Shown here one piece after another: positions 1 to 6,214 of a stretch of DNA of 13,615 nucleotides (positions are counted from its first letter, which is position 1; every line of letters begins with the position of its first letter). The notes under the pieces are model-generated. The model was given only the letters and a program-made list of their open reading frames with translations. It was not told the origin of the DNA and made no database searches. The position numbers and the translations under genes are program-made. Origin of the DNA: CAYMDP01 sp964389375 (GTDB lineage Bacteria; Bdellovibrionota; Bdellovibrionia; Bdellovibrionales; UBA1609); assembly GCA_964389375.1 (NCBI GenBank), contig CAYMDP010000061.1, forward strand, positions 1-13,615, in the 5' to 3' direction.

Positions 1-66
1 GTCATAAGCTTTGCGGGCATTTTGCTTCAACAATAATTTTTTAAAGCCATTGGAGGAACTGGAGAT

Positions 67-990
67 ATGTCAAATTTAAGACTTTTCAGCCGAGTTTTCC
101 TAGTTTTGTTTTCTTTAACAGTATTTTCGAAGCTTAGCTTTGCGAATGTTCCAAAGCCATTAGATCCCAGTCACCCAGGGAGTGAGGTCTACGACTTCCA
201 ATTTCAAGAAGTAAAACGCAATTTCATGAATCGAAGCGTCGAGATCTTTTTGCCCGATGGAGAGGGGCCCTTTCCGGTTGTGGTTTTTGGACATGGGCAG
301 GCGATTACTTCAAAGAGTTACCGAGATAGCTTTATTCATCTTGCGCGAAAGGGTGTCGCAGTTATTTTTCCAATGTTCGATACCGGATTTTTTGATCAAG
401 AGTGGCGCCGGATGGCTGCGGACTTTAATCAGCTTGCATTTGAGACTCTTAAAGCCTTTCCTGAACAATTGGATCCAAGTCGTGTGATTTATTCCGGTCA
501 CTCCAAAGGAGCTTATGTCGCCCTTGTTGCCGCAGGCTCTCCTTCTTTAGGTCAGACGATTCAAAATGTTTCCTCCTTGGTCTTATTTGTTCCTGCCGGT
601 TATGACCGCGAGTACTTACAGAAGATCAATCCAGACATTCCGGTCAGTATTTTTTGGGGTGAAGAAGACTCGATTGTTAAAGAGCCACTTCAACGCGAGA
701 TTTTTTCCCGACTGCCTTCGCGCTTTAAGCAGTTTGTAACAGTTCGATCTTATCGGTCTACAAGTCCGACTCATCCTGCGGATCATTTTTATCTTTTAAG
801 CGAGCCCTTTTCTTTTGGTGGTCGAAAAGGAATTTCTCCTTTTCATTATCAAGGAGCCTGGAAATGGTTAATTGGAGCAAGCCAAGATTTGTCCGCCGAT
901 CGAAGCTTAGAAAATCCCTATATCTATGGGGATGAGGCCTCTGTCACAGGTGTTGAAGGGCTTCAGCACAAAGTAGAAAGAAGCTGGTAG
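67..990 (+). CDS. Secreted alpha/beta-hydrolase (chlorophyllase/PAF-acetylhydrolase-like fold)
   Basis: A 307-aa protein with a Sec signal peptide (hydrophobic core about residues 8-20, likely cleavage after SFA-26), so it should act in the periplasm or outside the cell. The fold is alpha/beta hydrolase: an oxyanion-type GHG at 75-77, the nucleophile elbow GHSKG with Ser146, a candidate acid Asp201 in WGEEDS, and His240 in PADHFY as the catalytic base. The order strand, Ser, Asp, His with a short lid fits the dienelactone-hydrolase/PAF-acetylhydrolase side of the superfamily; the substrate (an ester or lipid) cannot be read from sequence. The start is well supported: GGAGGAA at 52-58 lies 8 nt before the ATG. 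A 63-nt gap separates it from the protease gene downstream, so the two may be co-transcribed. The triad is seen in the sequence; the substrate class is unknown. Confidence 0.88.
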   Translation: MSNLRLFSRVFLVLFSLTVFSKLSFANVPKPLDPSHPGSEVYDFQFQEVKRNFMNRSVEIFLPDGEGPFPVVVFGHGQAITSKSYRDSFIHLARKGVAVIFPMFDTGFFDQEWRRMAADFNQLAFETLKAFPEQLDPSRVIYSGHSKGAYVALVAAGSPSLGQTIQNVSSLVLFVPAGYDREYLQKINPDIPVSIFWGEEDSIVKEPLQREIFSRLPSRFKQFVTVRSYRSTSPTHPADHFYLLSEPFSFGGRKGISPFHYQGAWKWLIGASQDLSADRSLENPYIYGDEASVTGVEGLQHKVERSW

Positions 991-1013
991 TCGATTCTTA
1001 TTACAAACTCTGG

Positions 1014-1034
1014 GCCTCGATATTTTTTTGAGGC
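1014..1034 (+). other. Hairpin between hydrolase and protease genes
   Basis: GCCTC at 1014-1018 pairs with GAGGC at 1030-1034 and closes a T-rich loop. An A-run rather than a T-run follows, so this is not a standard intrinsic terminator for the upstream gene. It ends 19 nt before the protease ATG and could shape the 5' end of that message. Role unknown. Confidence 0.3.
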
Positions 1035-1053
1035 TAAAAAACGCAGAAGATGT

Positions 1054-2547
1054 ATGAAAGGAAAATCTGTGAAGAAGGCTCTATTGTTTTTTTTGTTTCT
1101 TGCAGCTGCACTTATTCTTGGTCCTATTGCTGGAACTTTGGATTGGAATCAATCCAAAGTGAGTCCGGCATTGCAAACACGACTGCACTCTGAAAAAGTC
1201 TTGGACGTGATGGTGACTCTTACAAGTCGGCCCTCTTTGAGTGCGGCAACGCAAATACAGGACCGAGTTGAGCGGCTTCAATTCGTGAGACAGAGATTGT
1301 TGGAAAATGCGGAGCAGTCGCAAAAAAATCTAGTGCTCTGGTTAAGGAAACATAATATTTCCCATCAAGCATTCTACATCGAAAATGTAATTCGCATTCC
1401 TCGGGCAAGCAAAGAACTGATTCAACAACTGGCTGAAGATTCTGAAGTGGCTTCGATCGGATTGAATGCAAAATTTAAAATGGATCTTCCCGAAACAAAA
1501 GGCTTAAGTGAAGGGGAGCGCGGTCTTTCAACTCCTCGTCATATTGCCCATATTAAGGTCGATAAAGTTTGGGAGCTGGGGATCAAGGGCGAAGGTATCG
1601 TGATTGCTGGCCAAGACACCGGATATATGTGGGACCACGAATCGATTAAAAATCAGTATCGCGGTTTTAAGCTTTTTGGCACAAGCCACGATTACAATTG
1701 GCATGATGCGATTGATAATCCTAGCAGTAACAAGTGCCCTGCTCGCTCTTCAGAGCCTTGTGATGACAAGGGTCATGGAACTCACACGATGGGAACGATT
1801 CTTGGCTTTGATGGAAAAGATCGAAGAATCGGTGTCGCTCCAGAGGCTAAGTGGATCGGCTGTAGAAATATGGATTTAGGTGTGGGAACTGTAGCTTCTT
1901 ATTTAGAGTGTTTTGAGTTTTTTATGGCGCCTTATCCCCGTGGTGGAGACCCAAGAGTGGATGGGCGTTCAGATATGGCCCCTCACATTATTAGTAACTC
2001 TTGGTCTTGTCCGACGACAGAAGGATGTACGGGCGGAGAGTTTTTAGATGCCATTCGTGCTCTTCAGTCCGCTGGAATCATGATGGTCGTCGCAGCGGGG
2101 AATGCCGGACCAAACTGTGGGAGTGTGAATCGTCCACCTGCTGCCTATGGAAGCGAGTTGATTTCTGTTGGCGCTTACAACAACTATCGAAATGAAATTG
2201 CTTTTTTCTCGAGCCGTGGACCCTCGGCTTGGGATGGGGGAGTCGGCCCAACACTGGTGGCACCTGGCGAAGGCATTGTTTCTGCAGTCACGGATAGTAA
2301 AAGTTCATATTATGATAAGTCCGGAACCTCTATGGCGACGCCTCAGGTCGCCGGAGTGATTGCTTTGCTGTGGTCAAAAAAACCTGAGTTGATCGGTCAG
2401 ATCGAAAAAACTAGAGAGATCCTCATTCGCTCGGCCACTCCGATTCAATCCAGTATCACTTGTGGAAGTTTCTCTGGAGCACAGAGTCCCAATGCCATTT
2501 ATGGCCATGGGATGTTAAACGCATTGGCTGCAATCGAAAGTCTTTAA
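1054..2547 (+). CDS. Secreted S8 subtilisin-like serine protease (bacillopeptidase F-like)
   Basis: A 497-aa prepro-protease. Residues 8-27 form a signal peptide. About 45-140 resemble an inhibitor I9-type propeptide (intramolecular chaperone), and the catalytic domain runs from about 160 to the end. All S8 catalytic residues are present: Asp188 (GQDTG), His241 (GHGTHT), oxyanion Asn350 (AAGN) and Ser426 (GTSMATP). The DHESIKNQYRG stretch after the Asp and the NWHDAID insert are typical of the bacillopeptidase F branch. Cysteines at 228, 236, 270, 286, 319, 325, 355 and 470 suggest disulfide stabilisation outside the cytoplasm. An alternative GTG start at 1069 has a better ribosome site (AAGGA at 1058-1062) and would give a 492-aa product that keeps the full signal peptide. 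The 3' end overlaps the convergent regulator gene by 4 nt. Likely degrades extracellular or periplasmic proteins; the target is not evident. Confidence 0.95.
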   Translation: MKGKSVKKALLFFLFLAAALILGPIAGTLDWNQSKVSPALQTRLHSEKVLDVMVTLTSRPSLSAATQIQDRVERLQFVRQRLLENAEQSQKNLVLWLRKHNISHQAFYIENVIRIPRASKELIQQLAEDSEVASIGLNAKFKMDLPETKGLSEGERGLSTPRHIAHIKVDKVWELGIKGEGIVIAGQDTGYMWDHESIKNQYRGFKLFGTSHDYNWHDAIDNPSSNKCPARSSEPCDDKGHGTHTMGTILGFDGKDRRIGVAPEAKWIGCRNMDLGVGTVASYLECFEFFMAPYPRGGDPRVDGRSDMAPHIISNSWSCPTTEGCTGGEFLDAIRALQSAGIMMVVAAGNAGPNCGSVNRPPAAYGSELISVGAYNNYRNEIAFFSSRGPSAWDGGVGPTLVAPGEGIVSAVTDSKSSYYDKSGTSMATPQVAGVIALLWSKKPELIGQIEKTREILIRSATPIQSSITCGSFSGAQSPNAIYGHGMLNALAAIESL

Positions 2548-3053
2548 GAAGAAAGATCTCGCCAGTGAGAAAAGTCGACTTCCGCCAGATCTAAGATTGA
2601 TTCCAAAGTTGATCGTGCTTCTTGAATCATTTGACCCAGACTTTGAAGGCGGTCGGGATCAATCTTATAAAGTTCCTTTTCCCGATCCGAAAGCTCAGAG
2701 ACCATTTTTTGCGCGGCTTCAGCAAGGCCAAGCATCTTTTTTTCTCGGCAACGTAAGACGTTTAAGATCACAGAGGTGACATCAGGGTTGGCCGCATAAA
2801 GCAGAGTTCCTGAGGGGCTTTTGCCCTTTTCTTCAACAACCGAATACTGAAGAAGATCTTTTAAAGACAAACTGATCAATGCCTTTGAAACCCCAATTTT
2901 GCAGATCAAAGCGTTCGCGTCCAAAGGCTCTTTCGAGACGTAAAGATGACTCCATATCCGACCGTGGATCTCTTTAAAGCCCCAATACTTCATAAAGAGG
3001 CCGACCTGCTCGGCGAGTTGTTCCATTTCTGGGGGGCAAGATCGAGATTTCAC
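2544..3053 (-). CDS. GbsR/MarR-family winged-helix transcriptional regulator
   Basis: A 169-aa cytoplasmic DNA-binding protein. Residues 11-35 (AEQVGLFMKYWGF...GRIW) match the opening helix of GbsR-type regulators. Residues 42-75 hold the helix-turn-helix (LDANALICKIGVSKALISLSLKDL in two parts), with the wing around 75-85 (EEKGKSPSGTLLY). The C-terminal half (100-160) is helical, consistent with dimerisation. GbsR relatives often repress transport, osmoprotectant or envelope genes; no ligand can be inferred. The start is GTG at 3053 with GGAG (complement of 3059-3062) 5 nt away. The internal ATG at residue 10 has no ribosome site. The gene diverges from the envelope gene at 3192 across 138 nt and overlaps the S8 protease stop by 4 nt in convergent orientation. 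Autoregulation or control of the divergent gene is a reasonable inference, not shown. Confidence 0.85.
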   Translation of the reverse strand: MKSRSCPPEMEQLAEQVGLFMKYWGFKEIHGRIWSHLYVSKEPLDANALICKIGVSKALISLSLKDLLQYSVVEEKGKSPSGTLLYAANPDVTSVILNVLRCREKKMLGLAEAAQKMVSELSDREKELYKIDPDRLQSLGQMIQEARSTLESILDLAEVDFSHWRDLSS

Positions 3054-3075
3054 TAGGACTCCAGCCTACTTCAGC

Positions 3076-3095
3076 TGTTTAAAGTTTCATAAACA
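3076..3095. promoter_or_regulatory. Candidate operator, inverted repeat
   Basis: TGTTT at 3076-3080 and AAACA at 3091-3095 form inverted arms. Inside them GTTT at 3084-3087 and AAAC at 3091-3094 form a second, tighter inverted repeat with a 3-nt spacer. The site lies 23 nt upstream of the regulator's GTG in the divergent intergenic region, a natural place for an autoregulatory operator. The link to this regulator is inferred. Confidence 0.35.
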
Positions 3096-3154
3096 ATTAA
3101 CAAGGCCAGGCTACTTTTGCAACGCATAAAATCCGAGAAATCTGGTCTCGGTCA

Positions 3155-3183
3155 GTGGCAAGCCCTGGCGAATTCGTTATGAT
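3155..3183 (+). promoter_or_regulatory. Sigma70-type promoter for the secreted protein gene, likely leaderless
   Basis: A GTGGCA -35-like box (3155-3160, 4 of 6 to TTGACA) lies 17 nt before TATGAT (3178-3183, 5 of 6 to TATAAT). Only 8 nt separate the -10 box from the ATG at 3192, and no Shine-Dalgarno is present. The transcript would therefore start at or within one or two nucleotides of the start codon. Confidence 0.55.
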
Positions 3184-3191
3184 CTTCGAAT

Positions 3192-4406
3192 ATGAAAAAT
3201 CGAAGCTTTGGCATTAAGAATTCTCTTTTTCTTCTTCATCTATTTTTACCTCTAATTCTGTCGGTGGCAGATGTCCATGCTCAAGGGCTTGGCGCTGAGG
3301 TCGTAGAGGTGAGTTTGCTTGGACAAAGTGACAAACAGGGTGCAAGCGCAAGACAAGATATTTTTGACAAAACAGTTGAACAGGCTTCTCTTCAGTATAT
3401 TCAAGAAATTATTGGAGAACAAAAGACACAAAAAAACCTCAGTTTGATTCGTAACAAAGTGATCAAACAGTCGGGTAAGTATGTTTTGACAATGCGAAGC
3501 CAGCCCATGGCGGCGACAGCAAAGGGCGCATCTCAACTTCAGGTTACAATGAGAATCTCGCTTAAAAACCTTGAGGCCCTCTTGCTCGAGGAGGGACTAC
3601 TTTACCGCATAGATGGGGCTCCTAAGATTCTTCCTGTGGTTGCCTTTATTGATCGAGTGAATTCCCAATCTTTTTTGTGGTGGTCTCAGGGGCAGCAATC
3701 TGAAAAAAGTTTTTTAGCAAGCCAATCGGATTTTTTGAATCAAAAAATTCGAGAGCAGTCTCGGAGCCCTGGGTTTTTTGGTTTAAATCCCGTGCAAAGT
3801 CAGTTTGCAAATTTGATCCCTTCGGTTTACCAGGCGGAAAGTCTTCCGACCGAGGACATCCAGTTTTTGGGTGAATATTTTAAAAGTCAGATTGTGGTTC
3901 GCGGCCATGTGATGCTTTCGCGCCATACAGATCGCAGTGACGTGTTTAAGATGGATATTAAACTAAGTGCCTTGCACGCGGGTAATGGGCGGATCATCGG
4001 GGAGGTGATCCGAAGTTACGAAACCGACCCAGGTGTTTTTTCTCAAGTTGTTCAGGCCAAGGGGCAGCAAATTTATGATCGCGTTGCCGCGGATTTAACA
4101 AATCAAATTTTGGATGCTTGGAAGAGTGGAACTTTTGGAGCCAATCTTTTGCAACTGACCCTTAAAGGAGATCTAGATTACAAGCAACTTGACGATATCA
4201 AAAGACAACTCCTGAGTAGCTTTAAAAGTATAAAAACTTTGAAAGAAAGAAAGTTTGAAGGAGATCGCGTAGTTTTTGAGATGGATGCCGAAGCCAACTC
4301 AAGCCAACTTGGAGAGGCGATTCAGAAAGCAAAGTTCTCCCGGTTTAAAGTCGAGGTTGGTGACGTAAAATCCAGTGGTTTAGAGCTTCGGGTGAAGTCT
4401 CTTTAA
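3192..4406 (+). CDS. Sec-secreted envelope protein of unknown function, possible FlgT/LPP20-like N-terminal fold
   Basis: A 404-aa protein with a signal peptide (core 10-27, likely cleavage after VHA-30). Residues 35-125 (AEVVEV...ARQDIFDKTVEQASLQYIQEI...IRNKVIKQSGKYVLTM) have the ARQDA/helix/GKYV pattern of the LPP20 and FlgT N-terminal domain families. Residues 145-310 are mixed alpha/beta, and 315-403 form a compact C-terminal beta-alpha-beta unit (LQLTLKGDLD...LELRVKSL). No enzyme motif is visible. The next gene encodes a lipoprotein with CsgG-like and FlgT C-terminal-like parts, so together the pair resembles the domain set of Vibrio FlgT, an H-ring protein of sheathed polar flagella. 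The similarity is by pattern only and needs a profile search. The start is fixed by the promoter 8 nt upstream and the signal peptide. Confidence 0.75.
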   Translation: MKNRSFGIKNSLFLLHLFLPLILSVADVHAQGLGAEVVEVSLLGQSDKQGASARQDIFDKTVEQASLQYIQEIIGEQKTQKNLSLIRNKVIKQSGKYVLTMRSQPMAATAKGASQLQVTMRISLKNLEALLLEEGLLYRIDGAPKILPVVAFIDRVNSQSFLWWSQGQQSEKSFLASQSDFLNQKIREQSRSPGFFGLNPVQSQFANLIPSVYQAESLPTEDIQFLGEYFKSQIVVRGHVMLSRHTDRSDVFKMDIKLSALHAGNGRIIGEVIRSYETDPGVFSQVVQAKGQQIYDRVAADLTNQILDAWKSGTFGANLLQLTLKGDLDYKQLDDIKRQLLSSFKSIKTLKERKFEGDRVVFEMDAEANSSQLGEAIQKAKFSRFKVEVGDVKSSGLELRVKSL

Positions 4407-4412
4407 GGCCTT

Positions 4413-4444
4413 GGTCTGATAGCTCTCAAGCTTAAGGTCTGATA
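4413..4444 (+). repeat. Direct repeat GGTCTGATA x2, period 23 nt, overlapping a -10 box
   Basis: GGTCTGATA occurs at 4413-4421 and again at 4436-4444, exactly 23 nt apart, about two helical turns. The second copy runs into the TATAAT box at 4443-4448. A repressor bound to both copies would occlude the promoter. It could also be chance duplication. Confidence 0.4.
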
Positions 4445-4448
4445 TAAT
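4440..4448 (+). promoter_or_regulatory. Extended -10 promoter for the lipoprotein gene, likely leaderless
   Basis: TGATATAAT at 4440-4448 is an extended -10 element (TGn followed by a perfect TATAAT). Only 7 nt (AATTCTT) separate it from the ATG at 4456, so transcription should begin at the start codon. No Shine-Dalgarno is present and no good -35 box lies 16-18 nt upstream, as is usual for extended -10 promoters. Confidence 0.6.
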
Positions 4449-4455
4449 AATTCTT

Positions 4456-5391
4456 ATGAAAAATTTAATTCTAGTCTCTTTGATGCCCTTGATTTTATCT
4501 TCTTGCGCGACTTCTCCTCCACGCAACAATCTTGCGGCGGAAGTTCAGGACGTTCCTTATCGAGCGCGAACGGATAGCGAAGAAACTTTAAGGCACCGAA
4601 TTTTGGTTCTTCCGTTTTTAGAAGATGCAAAAAATCAGAAGTATGCCAAAGCTTTAGAAGAGGCGCGCCGAGTGGTCGTTCGTGAACTTGGCCTCACTCG
4701 AAGATTTGTAATTCTTGAGCCGAAGGATTTTCCAAAAGATCTTAAAAGTTTGACCACGGCTGAAGGCGATTACGACTTAGAGGAAATCTCAAAAATTGCC
4801 AACGGTATGGGTGTCTCTGCTGTCATGGAAGGTAAAATCATCGAAGTCCGCGCCCGAAGAGTTGGGGATTCCATGGGACTGATTCGAAACATTAAAGCCG
4901 AAGTCTCTTCTGAAATTCGTGTGCGTTTGTTTTCTGCTCGTAACGGGAAAGAAATTTTAAACGAAACTCGAGCGGCAACTGTCGAAACCACCACCAGACG
5001 TTTTATGGAGAACCAGTTAGAGACAAGACTTCTAGAAGAGGATCCAAGTCTGGTTCGTGACTCCATCAGACGCGCCTTTTCTGGAAGCGTTGATCCAGTG
5101 ATTCGAGCCATCGAAAAACTTTCTTGGGAAGGTCGCATTGCCTTAATTTCTGGCGAAAGAGTTTTTGTAAATGCCGGAAGACTTTCAGGACTTCAAGTCG
5201 GGGACATTTTAAAAGTTTCTGAAGAGGGTGAGGATGTTTATGACCCAGAGACCGGACGTTTTATAGGGAAGGCTCCTGGGCGCTTAAAGGGATCAATAGA
5301 AGTCATCAGCTACTTTGGGAAAGACGGGACCATTGCCGTTTATCACTCAGGAAGTGGCTTTAAGGAAAATGATAAAGTTGAACTTTATTAG
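4456..5391 (+). CDS. CsgG/FlgT-like outer-membrane-associated lipoprotein
   Basis: A 311-aa lipoprotein: the signal sequence ends in the lipobox LSSC with Cys17 as the lipidation site. Residues 48-222 have a CsgG/TolB-N-like alpha/beta core (RILVLPFLEDAKN..., VVVRELGLTRRFVILE, GVSAVMEGKIIEVRAR). Residues 225-311 form a beta-rich domain with WEGRIALISGERVFVNAG, GLQVGDILKV, YDPETGRFIG and DKVEL, the pattern of the FlgT C-terminal domain. In Vibrio, FlgT helps build the H ring around the polar flagellar basal body; other CsgG-like proteins act in secretion or envelope assembly. A flagellar role is plausible in an organism with a sheathed polar flagellum but is inferred. The gene follows the 404-aa secreted protein after 49 nt yet appears to have its own leaderless promoter. 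Confidence 0.8.
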   Translation: MKNLILVSLMPLILSSCATSPPRNNLAAEVQDVPYRARTDSEETLRHRILVLPFLEDAKNQKYAKALEEARRVVVRELGLTRRFVILEPKDFPKDLKSLTTAEGDYDLEEISKIANGMGVSAVMEGKIIEVRARRVGDSMGLIRNIKAEVSSEIRVRLFSARNGKEILNETRAATVETTTRRFMENQLETRLLEEDPSLVRDSIRRAFSGSVDPVIRAIEKLSWEGRIALISGERVFVNAGRLSGLQVGDILKVSEEGEDVYDPETGRFIGKAPGRLKGSIEVISYFGKDGTIAVYHSGSGFKENDKVELY

Positions 5392-5450
5392 TTGTGCTTG
5401 AAACTCTAGCTAGCTTGTTATTTCTTTAAAATTTTGTTAAGAAAAACCTT

Positions 5451-6101
5451 ATGTTACACATCGAAAGTCAGTGGATTGGGCTTCAGCCTTATCAAAATAG
5501 TTTAAAACTTCAGATGGATTTACACTCTTTAGTGCTAAAGACGGCGCTTCCTTGTGTTTTAGGACTTGAGCAAGAGCCTTGTGTGACGTTGGGGCTTCGC
5601 GGAAATAAAGATCAAGATTTAACCTGTTCAGAAGAAGAGCTACATGCAAAGGGTTTTGAATTAATTCAAGTTCCTCGCGGGGGCCAGGCGACTCTTCATT
5701 CTCCTGGGCAGCTTGTGATCTACCCCATAGTTCCTTTGCAAAAGTGGCAGCTTCGTGTGCGTGAGTATGTTGAGCTTCTGGTCGAGGCTAGCCGACTTTG
5801 TTTAGGGCAGTATGGCCTTGAGGCAAAATCAAAAAGCTGTGCTCCTGGGCTTTACACTGAAACAGGAAAAATCGCTTTTTTTGGGATTAAGATTCAAGAG
5901 GGGGTCAGCATCCATGGCCTTGCTTTAAATGTTTCCAATCGCCTTGAGGACTTTGATTTGATTCGCTCCTGCGGAAAAGCAATGGCCCCTCACGATAGTT
6001 TGCGCCAACAAGGCATTAACGCCTCACCCCAAGAGGTCTTTCAATGTTGGAATCGGCATTTTAAAGCCCTACTCCTTGACCGAACACCTGAGACTGTTTA
6101 A
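5451..6101 (+). CDS. lipB: Octanoyltransferase LipB
   Basis: A 216-aa cytoplasmic enzyme that moves the octanoyl group from acyl carrier protein to the lipoyl domains of 2-oxoacid dehydrogenase E2 subunits and the glycine cleavage H protein, the first step of lipoate synthesis. The LipB signature is clear: RGGQATLHSPGQ at 76-87 with His83, KIAFFGIKI with catalytic Lys140, HGLALNV at 155-161, and the thioester Cys174 in SCG. The family usually has PCG; here Ser replaces the Pro. Length is normal. The ATG at 5451 gives the expected N terminus; the ribosome site is weak (A-rich, GTTAAGAAAAA). LipA is not in this window. The glycine cleavage H protein links lipoate loosely to glyA further right, but the genes are not adjacent. 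The tRNA-Val gene follows 20 nt downstream. Confidence 0.95.
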   Translation: MLHIESQWIGLQPYQNSLKLQMDLHSLVLKTALPCVLGLEQEPCVTLGLRGNKDQDLTCSEEELHAKGFELIQVPRGGQATLHSPGQLVIYPIVPLQKWQLRVREYVELLVEASRLCLGQYGLEAKSKSCAPGLYTETGKIAFFGIKIQEGVSIHGLALNVSNRLEDFDLIRSCGKAMAPHDSLRQQGINASPQEVFQCWNRHFKALLLDRTPETV

Positions 6102-6104
6102 ACA
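6076..6104 (+). promoter_or_regulatory. Candidate promoter for tRNA-Val
   Basis: TTGACC at 6076-6081 (5 of 6 to the -35 consensus) lies 17 nt before TAAACA at 6099-6104 (weak -10, 3 of 6). It sits inside the end of lipB and would start transcription roughly 10 nt before the tRNA. The tRNA could equally be read through from lipB. Confidence 0.35.
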
Positions 6105-6121
6105 TAGCGGCTCGTTTCTGT

Positions 6122-6198
<77 letters not shown>

Positions 6199-6214
6199 CT
6201 TTCCTTGGGTGGGA

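Noticed and set aside
1..36. Possible tail of an upstream gene (12 codons ending in TAA)
   Set aside because: Two forward frames are open to about this length at the window edge and neither can be recognised from so few residues.
4770..5138. 122-codon open frame on the minus strand
   Set aside because: Antisense shadow of the CsgG/FlgT-like lipoprotein gene; Ser/Arg-rich composition typical of a reverse reading.
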